From Paenibacillus endophyticus (GTDB taxonomy: Bacteria > Bacillota > Bacilli > Paenibacillales > Paenibacillaceae): DNA of 64,000 bases. Position numbers and translations under genes: made by a program. Where the stretch lies: positions 124,001 through 188,000 of the forward strand of contig NZ_JACHXW010000008.1 of the NCBI RefSeq assembly GCF_014192395.1. The letters run 5' to 3'. Positions 17,866 through 26,797 of this stretch are shown in pieces; within the stretch, counting starts at the first letter, position 1, and each line of letters starts with the position of its first letter. A model generated the notes under the pieces. It had not been told where the DNA came from, ran no database searches, and saw only the letters and a list, made by a program, of their open reading frames with translations.

Positions 17866-18341
17866 TCTTTATCCCAACCTCTCGTCATCCAAACGTACCC
17901 TAATGCAGCTAGAACAGAACCGTATATAAGATGGCCTGAAACCCACATCATAAAGGCAGACCAGTCCAGCATCGAGGGCGTTCGCTCTGAAAGCTGTGTC
18001 AACGGTATCCACGTACAGCAGGCGATGGCTGCGCCCATCCCGAGTCCAAGTCTTAGCGGCGAGCTCCAAATGCTTAGTAAAACTAAAAAAAGAATGCCCA
18101 AAGGCAACGCTGCCGACAAATGAAGCAAAAACTCGAACAGCTCCGAACGAATGCTCGGAAGCCAGCCAATAAAATCAACGTTAAGGAGTAGAACGTAGAC
18201 GCCTGTTCCGGTTAATTGTCCAAGCAGCTTCATTACCAGGCCGAGAATGACTCCGCTCAGAGCCCCAGTCAGAAGGCCGAATAAGAGCAGCATGAGTAGA
18301 CCTCTATGTCGTACAGCGCGCTTGTCTCTAACCGAATACAC
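17862..18341 (-). CDS. Hypothetical membrane protein
   Basis: This 159-aa protein has four or five predicted membrane helices and a basic N-terminus (RDKRAVRHR), placing the N-terminus inside. The family is not recognised. The start is GTG with AGGAG 9 bases upstream. It is the first gene of a three-gene operon with phzF-like and DUF2164 genes. Confidence 0.7.
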   Translation of the reverse strand: MYSVRDKRAVRHRGLLMLLLFGLLTGALSGVILGLVMKLLGQLTGTGVYVLLLNVDFIGWLPSIRSELFEFLLHLSAALPLGILFLVLLSIWSSPLRLGLGMGAAIACCTWIPLTQLSERTPSMLDWSAFMMWVSGHLIYGSVLAALGYVWMTRGWDKE

Positions 18342-18370
18342 GATCCCCGCTCCTCTCTGTCAACTTACAA

Positions 18371-18420
18371 ATAAAAAGTGCCTGCCTTCGCAATCGGATC
18401 GGCAGCAAGCGGCAGGTATG
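18371..18420 (-). terminator. Probable rho-independent terminator
   Basis: CCTGCC (18381-18386) pairs with GGCAGG (18411-18416), and five T follow on the minus strand. It lies downstream of the GyrI-like gene and upstream of the membrane protein gene. Confidence 0.6.
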
Positions 18421-18460
18421 CCGTTCTCCGTTCCACTTGCGCGCAAGCACTCTATATGGG

Positions 18461-18913
18461 TTATCCTTTGAGGGGAATGAGCAGCTCGACCGGCTCTTCC
18501 TCCAAATGATGCTCGTCAATATAAAACAATTCCAGCGAAACCGCGTTATCCTGTTTCTCTAACCGCATCTCACTTATCCACGCATGAAGCTGCTCGTATC
18601 CTTCACCGATTCTTTTGTTGGAACAGGCAACCATCGCGTATCGATGCTCAGGGATCGTGAATTGAACCATGCCTGGTGGAACTTCCTCCAAATGCTGAAC
18701 CTCATAACAAGCCCAGTAGGTAGCGAAAGCCTCATTGCCGAAATACGGACTATACAGCACCGTTGATTTGACAGCGTCGTTCAGCTCATGCTTGCGCGTC
18801 AAAAACTCGGTTTGCAGCCTAATTGCCTCATCCGGAAAGGATGAATAAGGTCCGCAATAGCTAATGCCTGCCAAGTGAAGGGCTGGCTTTGATACGATTG
18901 AGCAGTTTTCCAC
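18461..18913 (-). CDS. GyrI-like effector-binding domain protein
   Basis: This 150-aa stand-alone effector-binding domain (GyrI/AraC_E_bind type) is recognised by the spacing of LAGISYCGPYSS, the central YWACYEV strand, and HRYAMVACSNKRIGEGYEQLHAWI. Members bind small ligands or act as hydrolases. The start is GTG, with AAGGAGG 7 bases away. It has its own promoter (TTGAGA, 17 bp, TATGAA) and terminator. Confidence 0.78.
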   Translation of the reverse strand: MENCSIVSKPALHLAGISYCGPYSSFPDEAIRLQTEFLTRKHELNDAVKSTVLYSPYFGNEAFATYWACYEVQHLEEVPPGMVQFTIPEHRYAMVACSNKRIGEGYEQLHAWISEMRLEKQDNAVSLELFYIDEHHLEEEPVELLIPLKG

Positions 18914-18968
18914 GCGATTTCCTCCTTCGAATCTGTCAGGACTTTTGCGCTAGGATGAGCTTTTTCTG

Positions 18969-18997
18969 TTCATAGTGTATCATGTTTTGACTCTCAA
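18969..18997 (-). promoter_or_regulatory. SigA-type promoter of the GyrI-like gene
   Basis: The -35 is TTGAGA (18992-18997), the spacer is 17 bp and the -10 is TATGAA (18969-18974), about 55 bp upstream of the GTG start. Confidence 0.55.
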
Positions 18998-19058
18998 TGG
19001 GTAGTTGTTTACATGATCATCATGCGCAAAGAGACATAGCTGCCTGGTCTTCATCAGC

Positions 19059-19967
19059 TTACTCGACTTCCAGCCTTTTCATGAATTCTTCCAGCGCGCT
19101 GTATCCCTGCTGCTTCAAATACCAATTGTTCGCAGCTGCTTCAATTAATCCTGCGACGTCCCGACCCGGCTGCAGCTGAATCTCGATATGCGGGATTTGG
19201 ACGCCCATATATTCCGTAAATTTTGGCTCAAGCTCCAAATCATTGTTCAGCTCATTGTCTCGCCATTTGGTAAGCTCAATGTCGAGAACGATTCTCGTCT
19301 CATCCTGGAAGGCCTGTCTTCCATATAATCTCACAACATTGATAAGCCCAATGCTTCGCAGCGCAAGAAATTCCTTGGTCTTCTCGTTATGGGTACCAAG
19401 CAGTGTACGTGAACTCAGCTTCTTGAGTACGACTATATCATCCGCGACGAGTCTGGAGCCGCGTCTTATGAGGGTATGCGCGGTTTCGCTTTTACCTATG
19501 CCGGACTTCCCGCGCAGCAATATGCCAATACCGGACACATTTAAGCATATGCCGTGTATAGATATCTCAGGTGCGAGCGTTTTGAGAAGATAGGCGTCCA
19601 GCATGCCGAGGAACTGTGCCGTAGCCACATTCGTACGCAGCAAGGGTATTCCCTCCTGGTCGCAATATTTGGTCAAATATTTCAATCCTTCTTGTCCTGC
19701 AGTGACGACAAAACAGGGCGGATGGTATTTGACAATATTTCCGATGTGGTGATTGCGTTCGTTCTCGCTCAAGCTGTGCAAGTAGGTAATTTCTTTCTTG
19801 CCTAGTATCTGTATATGCTCTTGCGGGAAAAATTCAAAATAACCGACAAATTCAAGCCCTGGACGATAGGCCCTCGCCTTCATGATTTTTCGGTCAAGCT
19901 GGTCTACGCCTGCGAGCACCTCCAGCGAAAACTGCGCTGCTAGCTCGCTTACCTCAATTGCTTTCAT
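19059..19967 (-). CDS. hprK: HPr kinase/phosphorylase homologue
   Basis: This 302-aa homologue of the bifunctional enzyme phosphorylates HPr on Ser46 and so drives CcpA-dependent catabolite repression. The Walker A is GKSGIGKSE (153-161), His138 lies in IHG, and VADD (174-177) and the C-terminal QPGRDVAGLIEAAANN are present, so the catalytic set looks intact. The segment before the P-loop (ICLNVSGIGILLRGKS) is diverged from the usual hprK. The normal hprK neighbours (lgt, ppaX) are absent; an ABC-2 exporter lies upstream. It may therefore be a second, specialised copy. AGGGGGAT precedes the start. Confidence 0.85.
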   Translation of the reverse strand: MKAIEVSELAAQFSLEVLAGVDQLDRKIMKARAYRPGLEFVGYFEFFPQEHIQILGKKEITYLHSLSENERNHHIGNIVKYHPPCFVVTAGQEGLKYLTKYCDQEGIPLLRTNVATAQFLGMLDAYLLKTLAPEISIHGICLNVSGIGILLRGKSGIGKSETAHTLIRRGSRLVADDIVVLKKLSSRTLLGTHNEKTKEFLALRSIGLINVVRLYGRQAFQDETRIVLDIELTKWRDNELNNDLELEPKFTEYMGVQIPHIEIQLQPGRDVAGLIEAAANNWYLKQQGYSALEEFMKRLEVE

Positions 19968-20058
19968 CCTGCTGATCCCCCTTCGCTGCTATGTTTTTGT
20001 TAAGGGTAAGGATTCCACGCGACCCGTCATTTCCCTGCCGCTGTAACCAAATCGTCAT

Positions 20059-20841
20059 CTATGAGCCGGTTGAACGGTAATGCCGGACTCCCACATGCCA
20101 CACCAACAAGCATGGAACGATAAACAGGATGCCAGCGATTGGAGCCAGCATGTAGGGCAGCGGATTGCCCGTCGTCTTGTCCAGCAAATAAAGCAAAGGC
20201 AAATAATTCACGCAGCCAAACGGAATAATGAACGTGAAAAAGCGCGTTACCCATTTCTGGTAAATATTCAGCGGATACTGTGCCATTTCCCGTCCGCCGT
20301 CGGTGAAGATGTTAGCAATCTCCAGCCCCTGTACCGTCCAAAAGCACATGGTTGCCGCAAGAATGAAAATTCCCGTAAAAATAAACACCCCGCTCACAAT
20401 CATAAAAAGCAGAACAAGTCCTTTCAGCATCGTCCAATCCGCTAATTGCTGGCTTACCGCCCATCCGAGCACAATGATGCTTTGAACGAGCTTGCCTACT
20501 CGAGAAAATTCAAATTTGGAGCCGAGCACTTGCAATACGGTGCTGCGGGGACGGACAAGGAAGCGATCGAAATCTCCGTTGCCAACGAGAGCGGAGAAAG
20601 AATCGAACCCTCTTGCGAAACACTCGCTTAGCGCATATGACATATGAATGATGGAGAAGCAAAGCGCGACCTCAGAGAATTCCCAACCCTTAATTTGGCC
20701 GAAGCGTTCAAACATGAAGTAAAGCCCGGCAAATACCGAGAACGGAATGAGAAATTGCCCGAAAGCGAGCAGCCAGAACGATGTTCGGTACTGCATTTGT
20801 GATTTAAATAAAATCTCGATATATTTCCCGTACAGCTTCAT
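20059..20841 (-). CDS. ABC-2 type exporter permease (second permease)
   Basis: This 260-aa membrane protein has six helices and belongs to the COG3694 type of ABC-2 permease. Typical is the cytoplasmic loop with NGDFDRFLVRPRST. It forms a complex with the preceding permease and ATPase. I chose the ATG at 20841, since GGAGGG lies just before it; an ATG five codons upstream would put that site inside the gene. Four bp separate it from the upstream permease. The exported substrate is unknown. Confidence 0.85.
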   Translation of the reverse strand: MKLYGKYIEILFKSQMQYRTSFWLLAFGQFLIPFSVFAGLYFMFERFGQIKGWEFSEVALCFSIIHMSYALSECFARGFDSFSALVGNGDFDRFLVRPRSTVLQVLGSKFEFSRVGKLVQSIIVLGWAVSQQLADWTMLKGLVLLFMIVSGVFIFTGIFILAATMCFWTVQGLEIANIFTDGGREMAQYPLNIYQKWVTRFFTFIIPFGCVNYLPLLYLLDKTTGNPLPYMLAPIAGILFIVPCLLVWHVGVRHYRSTGS

Positions 20842-20845
20842 CTGC

Positions 20846-21649
20846 TTACCCTCCATTTACAACAACGTTGCGTAGTACTCTGGCCATTGCCAATTTCCCG
20901 ATTGTTATCAACAGGGCAAGCCAAACGATCTGGATCGCGATTCCTATCAGCGCTTCGCCTGTTCCAATATGACCGGAATAGACACGGAACGGAAAATCGG
21001 CAGTCCAGCGGAACGGCAGCACGTATACAATGCTTTGCAGCCAATCCGGCATAAGTGGTACGGGAATGACCATGCCCGCCAAAAATTCGCCGATTACGCC
21101 GAACATAAGCAAAGAGCCCGCTGGCGACAACGTTACAAACACCGATATGTACATGAGCATGGAAAGCGAAACGATCAAGAAAAGACCGAGTAACAAGGCA
21201 AGCACAAACATTATAAAGGCAGCTGGGTCTGCTGGCAGCGGCAGCCGGTAAGGCTCAGGCAGCAGCAGCGCGACGGCCAGGATAGGCAAGCTTCTTAACA
21301 GCGCACTCGACAGTCGCTGTGCCAGCAGCTTCGCATACCATAAACCATATAAACCGCTTGGTCTGCAAAGCTCATACGCGATGTTGCCTGATGTGATGAG
21401 CTGGAAAAGCTCGTTATCACGAAACCAAAGCATGATAAAAGCTAGGAATGCCTGCTGCAGCCAGACGTAGGTGATGAGCTGTTTCAGCGTAATTGGCGGA
21501 TCTGTTACCGTTCCGCTGTAGAACGCTTCGAACACCATAATAATAATAAAACCCCAGAAAAATTGCGTGGCAACGCCGGCAAGTGCTGCCGTGCGGTATT
21601 GCAAGCCATACGTCAGTCGCAGCTTAAAAACCGAAATATAAGCTTTCAT
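20846..21649 (-). CDS. ABC-2 type exporter permease (first permease)
   Basis: This 267-aa permease has six predicted helices and is of the COG4587 type. The loop SGNIAYELCRPSGLYGLWYA is the counterpart of the NGDFDRFLVRP loop in its partner. Its ATG overlaps the stop of the ATPase gene (TAATG), so the two are translationally coupled. Confidence 0.85.
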   Translation of the reverse strand: MKAYISVFKLRLTYGLQYRTAALAGVATQFFWGFIIIMVFEAFYSGTVTDPPITLKQLITYVWLQQAFLAFIMLWFRDNELFQLITSGNIAYELCRPSGLYGLWYAKLLAQRLSSALLRSLPILAVALLLPEPYRLPLPADPAAFIMFVLALLLGLFLIVSLSMLMYISVFVTLSPAGSLLMFGVIGEFLAGMVIPVPLMPDWLQSIVYVLPFRWTADFPFRVYSGHIGTGEALIGIAIQIVWLALLITIGKLAMARVLRNVVVNGG

Positions 21650-22626
21650 TATAGCTGATGCTCCTTATAGAGCTGAATGATCATATCTTCGATTGGCAGC
21701 GTGTCAATGGCAACATCAAGAATCTCAACCTGCTGGGACAAGCTGATTAGCACTTCGCTGATGACCGTCTGGGCAGTGTCCACGCTTAGTACCGCTCGCT
21801 CTGTCGTCCAGGATTCAATAACCGCCCCTTCTACCTTGAGCGGCTCAGCATGATGGCTGTAAACGACCGTCATCGTTTTTAACGTTCCGAACTGACTGCG
21901 AATGGCGCTTAAGCTGCCGTCGTAGAGCAGCTTGCCCTTGCCGATAAGTATTATCCGATTGGCAAGGGCTTCGATGTCATTCATATCATGCGTGGTTAGA
22001 ATGACGGTAACTCCTTTCTCCTCATTAATCGTACGGATAAAGCGGCGCACCGCAATTTTGGATACTGCATCCAGGCCAATCGTGGGCTCATCCAGAAACA
22101 GGACGCTCGGGCTATGCAGCAGCGATGCGGCGATCTCGCAGCGCATTCGCTGGCCTAGACTAAGCTGCCTCACCGGCATATGAATAATTTCTTGCAGCTC
22201 TAGCGTCTCGGTTAGCAGCGCCAGCGTACTCTGATACTCCTGCTCGGGCACCTTATAGATATCGCGCAGAAGCTCGAAGGAATCGATTACCGGCACATCC
22301 CACCACAGCTGCGAACGCTGACCGAACACGACTCCGATATGCTTCACGTATTGTACCCGATCCTTCCAAGGCGTAAAACCCATGACCGTACATGTACCGA
22401 CGTCCGGCACAAGAATGCCGCTCATCACTTTTATCGTTGTTGATTTCCCCGCTCCGTTCGGTCCGATATAGCCGACTATCTCACCTGGCTCAATCGTAAA
22501 GGAAATATCGTTAAGCGCTTCCACAACCTTGTATTCTCTTTTGAATAATGCCTTCATTGCCTCTTTGACGCCAGGCGAACGCTTTGCAACCTGATAGGCT
22601 TTTGATAAGCCCTTTACAATAATCAC
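21649..22626 (-). CDS. ABC exporter ATP-binding protein
   Basis: This 325-aa ATPase powers the two permeases downstream. It has Walker A GPNGAGKSTT, the signature LSLGQRMRCE, Walker B VLFLDEPTIGLD and the switch His in LTTHD. A C-terminal extension of about 80 aa carries a regulatory domain common in the COG4586 group. The start is GTG with GGAGGT at 9 bases. Three-gene sets of this kind are found in many Firmicutes and their cargo is mostly unknown. Confidence 0.9.
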   Translation of the reverse strand: MIIVKGLSKAYQVAKRSPGVKEAMKALFKREYKVVEALNDISFTIEPGEIVGYIGPNGAGKSTTIKVMSGILVPDVGTCTVMGFTPWKDRVQYVKHIGVVFGQRSQLWWDVPVIDSFELLRDIYKVPEQEYQSTLALLTETLELQEIIHMPVRQLSLGQRMRCEIAASLLHSPSVLFLDEPTIGLDAVSKIAVRRFIRTINEEKGVTVILTTHDMNDIEALANRIILIGKGKLLYDGSLSAIRSQFGTLKTMTVVYSHHAEPLKVEGAVIESWTTERAVLSVDTAQTVISEVLISLSQQVEILDVAIDTLPIEDMIIQLYKEHQL

Positions 22627-22659
22627 TTTTTGTACCTCCGTACATGTTTTGGAAGAAGA

Positions 22660-22689
22660 ATATTATCACTCCTTCGCGAGTGGTGTCAA
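22660..22689 (-). promoter_or_regulatory. Strong promoter with a dyad in the spacer (ABC exporter operon)
   Basis: The -35 is a consensus TTGACA (22684-22689) and the -10 is TAATAT (22660-22665). The spacer is 18 bp and contains the inverted repeat CACTC-GCGAAG-GAGTG. A dyad centred in a slightly long spacer is what a repressor or a MerR/GntR-type regulator would use. Confidence 0.65.
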
Positions 22690-22779
22690 TGTATTTTTCA
22701 AGCATGAGAGAATCGCATATGCTTCATTAGACTAACTTCCCATTTCATAGCACACACTAGCATGAAAGGAGCTGAGCCT

Positions 22780-22935
22780 ATGGAAGAAAAACAGAAGAAA
22801 GCAGACGAAGCAGCCTACAAACCAGATATGACGAATTACGATTTTGTCTGGGGCAGTGACCAAGACGAATATGTAAAAGATAAAACATCAGCTGATGCAT
22901 CACCCGAGCAGACAACTGTTCAAAAGGAAGAATAA
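22780..22935 (+). CDS. Small hydrophilic protein, 51 aa
   Basis: This short gene begins ATG at 22780, with AAAGGAG 7 bases upstream, and ends TAA at 22933-22935. The product starts MEEKQKKADEAAYKPDMTNY and is highly charged and acidic toward the end, without Cys or membrane segments. A strong hairpin follows the stop. The ribosome binding site, tail and terminator support a real gene, possibly a spore or stress small protein. Its function is unknown. Confidence 0.65.
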   Translation: MEEKQKKADEAAYKPDMTNYDFVWGSDQDEYVKDKTSADASPEQTTVQKEE

Positions 22936-22941
22936 GAAGAA

Positions 22942-22985
22942 AAGGGCTTCCCCCCGTCATGTTGGATGACGAGAAGGAAGCCCTT
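22942..22985. terminator. Bidirectional hairpin terminator
   Basis: AAGGGCTTCC (22942-22951) pairs with GGAAGCCCTT (22976-22985), and an inner stem CGTCAT/ATGACG extends it. It separates the convergent 51-aa gene and the GtaA-like gene. T-runs are short. Confidence 0.65.
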
Positions 22986-22995
22986 CGCTTTAGTA

Positions 22996-24999
22996 TTACG
23001 CAATCGGTTTTAGTAAACGGATAAAAAGGCCGCCGACGACGGAACGGTTCTGAAAATTGAGTTGCTCGCCTGTTAGCGTATCGTACCAATCGGTTACAGG
23101 AACACGGCTTGGCGATTCATTCATAAAATGCCAGATCGGAGCTATCGCCTGCTCGAATTCTGCTTTGGAGCTTAACATAGACGCACACCATACGAGCCAA
23201 TCGAGCTTCGTATACGTATTTCTGCTATCGAGCGGAGTGCCGAATTTGTTCTGTTTGCCCAAGTAATGCCGATTTTCTCGTTCAATGACTTGCTGCGGGA
23301 ATAAGTGAAGTCCAAGCAGCCGGTCCCACACGAGATTATATTTAAGACTCCAGCTCTCCTCCGCGCTATCAAACGTTAGCTTGTAATGATCGCCCGCGTT
23401 CGCCATGCTCACCCAATTAGCTGCCATTTCTTTTGCAGCATCGTAGTAAGCGGCTCCCTCAGGTTCCCCTAACATCCTGCATAGGATCGCATATGCGCCG
23501 ATACCGTTAATCGCTTTAATAGATAGGTTCGTGTTATGCGCCAAATGACCGGCAAAATCATCCGTACACAGTTGATTGGCAGGATCCATGCCGTTTTCTT
23601 TCAAGTAAGCCGCCCATTCGGTCAAAAGCTCCCAGTGATCTCTAGCAAAGTCTGCATTCTGCTCGTAAGAGCAAACGGCTGCCGCCATGATGAGCATATT
23701 GCCGCATTCCTCAATCGGCATTTGGTTCTCCAGCTCATTCTCGCCATAGACTTGACCGTTCGCAACCGGGTAACAGCCTACATCATGCGGCGCGAATTGA
23801 AATCGCCAAGCTGCGCTGCCTGCATATCTGAATATAGGCCTGAGCATCCCTTTGACCAGCTCTGGATTGTAGAGCAAGAACAACGGAATCGATGGATAGC
23901 TCACATCCACCGTGGCGATGCAGCCATTGCTGAAATTTTCTTTGGAGAAAAATAAGATCTCTCCATTCTCATCGTTTACCAGCTTATGTGCCGCGATGGC
24001 CTGCCGATAGGAGAGCGATAATATGTCACCGTAATGACTCCCTCCTTCTATACTGCTCTCCTCCGTAAGCTTTCGGTTGAATGCTTCGCATTTGGCTTGT
24101 ATCTCGTCATATTGCGCAACAGCCAAAACGAGCATTTCTTCAAAGCTCATCCCGTTTCTCCGCCAATACGCATCCAGCTTCTCGCCGAAATATTCGATGG
24201 AATGGATATCGTCATACGCGGCAACCACATATTGCGAGGCTTGCTGATCTTGTACCAGGCCGAAATCCAATACAGCAGCCATCACCGGTGTCTGCTCCTC
24301 CGCAGGCCGCGGGTAAGCCTCATCATCGCCTCGCGGCAGGTGCCCTTCTTTCATGAATTGTTCTCTGACTTCATAAGAATGAATCGTTGTTTCTTGCTTG
24401 TCTGACTGCGGGATTGCCAAATACACATAGCCCCAATCAATGCGCGTATCATCGCCGGTTCGAGCCAAAACGGGCTGCTCTACCGTACCTATGCACATCG
24501 CTTCTATGCCGCCGTCGATTGATTTGCGCGACCAGCCTACCTTTTGATCCGTCGTATTCACACATAATTCTGCAGATATATCCATATAAATTTTGACTTC
24601 ATGCGGCTTGCCGTCTGTAGAACGAACATAGAAGGTCAAGTAGGACGCAGGTCTTGACAACAAGTCCAGATCATCCAGCAGCAGTGGGCTGGTGAATAAC
24701 ACGACCAACTCAACGCCATCGGCTTCGAACGTATACGTGGTAGTCACAGCCTCAACCTTTAAGTCTTTCTGTACCATTACGCTCGGTTGTTCGCCGCTCG
24801 CATGCTCATTCAACTCTAATTTCCCCATGAATACGCGGGCATTGCCGTCAATCCGAATGATGCCCGTCATGCTGTTGCGTTTATTCGTCCAATGTCTCGT
24901 ATGATCGTCGTACAAATGATCCGATGCCGACCATACGCTGAAATAAGGATCTACTGTCATCAGAGGGACAGAAGGGGGTCTAAACGATTGCGACACCAT
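22996..24999 (-). CDS. GtaA-like protein (DUF4965/DUF5127/DUF1793)
   Basis: This 667-aa cytoplasmic protein has the architecture of fungal glutaminase A: an N-terminal DUF5127-like beta domain (PLMTVDPYFSVWSASDHLYDDHTRHW), the central DUF4965 segment (ATVDVSYPSIPLFLLYNPELVKGMLRPIF) and a C-terminal DUF1793-like helical barrel. Bacterial members are annotated as glutaminases, but the helical barrel is also found in glycosidases. Being last in a mannosidase operon, it may act on a sugar-amino acid bond or on sugar itself. I chose the ATG at 24999 because AAAAGGAG lies 6 bases upstream. No signal peptide. Confidence 0.8.
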   Translation of the reverse strand: MVSQSFRPPSVPLMTVDPYFSVWSASDHLYDDHTRHWTNKRNSMTGIIRIDGNARVFMGKLELNEHASGEQPSVMVQKDLKVEAVTTTYTFEADGVELVVLFTSPLLLDDLDLLSRPASYLTFYVRSTDGKPHEVKIYMDISAELCVNTTDQKVGWSRKSIDGGIEAMCIGTVEQPVLARTGDDTRIDWGYVYLAIPQSDKQETTIHSYEVREQFMKEGHLPRGDDEAYPRPAEEQTPVMAAVLDFGLVQDQQASQYVVAAYDDIHSIEYFGEKLDAYWRRNGMSFEEMLVLAVAQYDEIQAKCEAFNRKLTEESSIEGGSHYGDILSLSYRQAIAAHKLVNDENGEILFFSKENFSNGCIATVDVSYPSIPLFLLYNPELVKGMLRPIFRYAGSAAWRFQFAPHDVGCYPVANGQVYGENELENQMPIEECGNMLIMAAAVCSYEQNADFARDHWELLTEWAAYLKENGMDPANQLCTDDFAGHLAHNTNLSIKAINGIGAYAILCRMLGEPEGAAYYDAAKEMAANWVSMANAGDHYKLTFDSAEESWSLKYNLVWDRLLGLHLFPQQVIERENRHYLGKQNKFGTPLDSRNTYTKLDWLVWCASMLSSKAEFEQAIAPIWHFMNESPSRVPVTDWYDTLTGEQLNFQNRSVVGGLFIRLLKPIA

Positions 25000-25040
25000 A
25001 TGCATCTCCTTTTTCTTCATCTTGTAAATGGCTGGTGTTG

Positions 25041-25070
25041 CTAAGGGGGAGCAGCCAGGCTCCCCCTTAG
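25041..25070 (-). promoter_or_regulatory. GC-rich hairpin between binding-protein gene and GtaA-like gene
   Basis: CTAAGGGGGAGC (25041-25052) and GCTCCCCCTTAG (25059-25070) form a perfect 12-bp stem with a 6-base loop, five bases after the stop of the solute-binding protein gene. There is no T-run on the transcribed strand, so it looks like an mRNA-stabilising or partial termination element. Confidence 0.6.
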
Positions 25071-25075
25071 ACTTA

Positions 25076-26743
25076 TTAATTCGGCAGTTGCATCGTAACT
25101 ACTTCTTTGCCCTTTAGGTTTTCGTTAGTAAATTTCATCGCTTCGTCATAACCTGTTTTCCTCATTTGCTCGCGCAGCTCATTCAAAATCTTCAGCGCAG
25201 CTTCGTCCGACTTCGCATATACCGCTTCTTTCCAAGCGTCATTTGTTTTGTCCATAGAAGGCTTCAACATTTCCCATTTATCGGATTTAATGATGACGTC
25301 GCCTGGGTTGTAAGCGGTAATCACTTTAATGCCGTTCGGGCGCAAAATTTTACGGGCATTGTCCATCGCAGCAATCCGCTCTTGATCGAGCCAAATATCG
25401 CCGCCGGCAACCGAGTTGATGCGATCCATTCCCGACATGGAGGAGAAGCCGATCTCAAGGCCTTCGTTTTTGCGGGCAGTCAACTTGCCTGACGTATCAG
25501 CGGCAAATTTATCGAACCATTCTTTTTTCGCTGTCGGCTTGCCATTCTCCATATCCCAGTGGACGCCTTGCACCCCATAGCGAACGAGCATGAAGCCTTC
25601 ATCGGAAGCGAGATAATCGAGCAGGCGCAGCGCGGCATCCACATCTTTGCAAGCTTTTGTAATCGCTGTCACGTTATTGCCTTGAATCCCTAGATCGACT
25701 GGACGGTCCGGCTCCGCTCCCGCGCGTTCAAGCGGACCAACCGGTATAAAGTCGCTGCCCGGATTCGCCTTCACATACTCCTTCGTCGCGTCGAGAATGG
25801 CAGGATAATGCGCGGCAAGGATGGCTACGCGTCCTTGTACGATTTTCTCCTTCGCGATTGGATCTGTTTGGGTGAACGCTTCCGCGTCAAGAAGACCCTC
25901 GGACAGCAGCTTGCGGTAGTACAAGGTGTAATCGTCATAGCCTTTCGAGAAGAAGCTGTTCTCGATTGTTCCATCTCCGTTGTCAACATATCCGGCACCA
26001 CCGTAAAACATTGTATTGGCGATTCCGACAGCCCATCCGTTGCTGAACCCGCCGAGCGGAATGACCGGTTGGCCGTTGGCTTGAAGATTCGCATCCTTGA
26101 TTTTTTTCAGGAATTGGTAGAACTCATCTTTCGTTTTAACCGATTGCGGATCGACGCCAACGGCTTCCGCAATATCCTTGCGCACATAAAAACCGTATAA
26201 CCAATCCGTACCGTCCTTGTCGGTGGCAGGCTGGTTCTGCAGCAGCAAGTATTTCTTGCCGTCATATGCGTCAATGCCTTTCTCGTACAACGCAGGAGGA
26301 ACATTTTCTTTGGCAATCGATTTTGCTAAATTCGGGTATTTGTCCAGCTTATCCGAGAAGTCGACCAATTGATCTTCTTTAGCTGCTTTGATGATGCCGT
26401 CAAGCTCTCCTCCCCAGGCAGGTCCCGTATAAATATCAGGCAAATCCTGAGTCGCGAAGATTGCATTGACCTTTTCCGTTTCGCTGCCTGTCGTATATTC
26501 CCATTCTACCGTGACGCCGGTCTTCTCTTTTATCACCTTCTCCACCGGGGTCATATCCATTTCGGCACCGCTAGAGCCGTTCCAGTTATGAAGGACTTTC
26601 AGTGTCACTTCCTTTGTGCCGGAAGCTCCCCCATCGCTTACCTCATTATTAGCATCGTCCTTGTTCGCACAGCCAGCCAGAACGCCAGAAAATAGAACGG
26701 CTGCAAGAAACAGCTTTGCCCCTTTTAACCCCAAATTCCTCAT
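25076..26743 (-). CDS. Sugar ABC transporter solute-binding lipoprotein
   Basis: This 555-aa lipoprotein has the signal segment and lipobox SGVLAGC, followed by a Gly/Asp-rich linker and a large bilobed binding domain of the LplA/COG1653 type. It should capture an oligosaccharide outside and hand it to the two permeases encoded just upstream. The ATG at 26743 has GGAGGGG before it; an ATG six codons earlier would bury this site. A GC-rich hairpin after the stop may keep this mRNA part abundant. The sugar is unknown; the context suggests mannosides. Confidence 0.88.
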   Translation of the reverse strand: MRNLGLKGAKLFLAAVLFSGVLAGCANKDDANNEVSDGGASGTKEVTLKVLHNWNGSSGAEMDMTPVEKVIKEKTGVTVEWEYTTGSETEKVNAIFATQDLPDIYTGPAWGGELDGIIKAAKEDQLVDFSDKLDKYPNLAKSIAKENVPPALYEKGIDAYDGKKYLLLQNQPATDKDGTDWLYGFYVRKDIAEAVGVDPQSVKTKDEFYQFLKKIKDANLQANGQPVIPLGGFSNGWAVGIANTMFYGGAGYVDNGDGTIENSFFSKGYDDYTLYYRKLLSEGLLDAEAFTQTDPIAKEKIVQGRVAILAAHYPAILDATKEYVKANPGSDFIPVGPLERAGAEPDRPVDLGIQGNNVTAITKACKDVDAALRLLDYLASDEGFMLVRYGVQGVHWDMENGKPTAKKEWFDKFAADTSGKLTARKNEGLEIGFSSMSGMDRINSVAGGDIWLDQERIAAMDNARKILRPNGIKVITAYNPGDVIIKSDKWEMLKPSMDKTNDAWKEAVYAKSDEAALKILNELREQMRKTGYDEAMKFTNENLKGKEVVTMQLPN

Positions 26744-26797
26744 AATACCCCTCCATCTCAAATTAGAAAAATATGATAAAGTCCTTCGAGAAGACCG

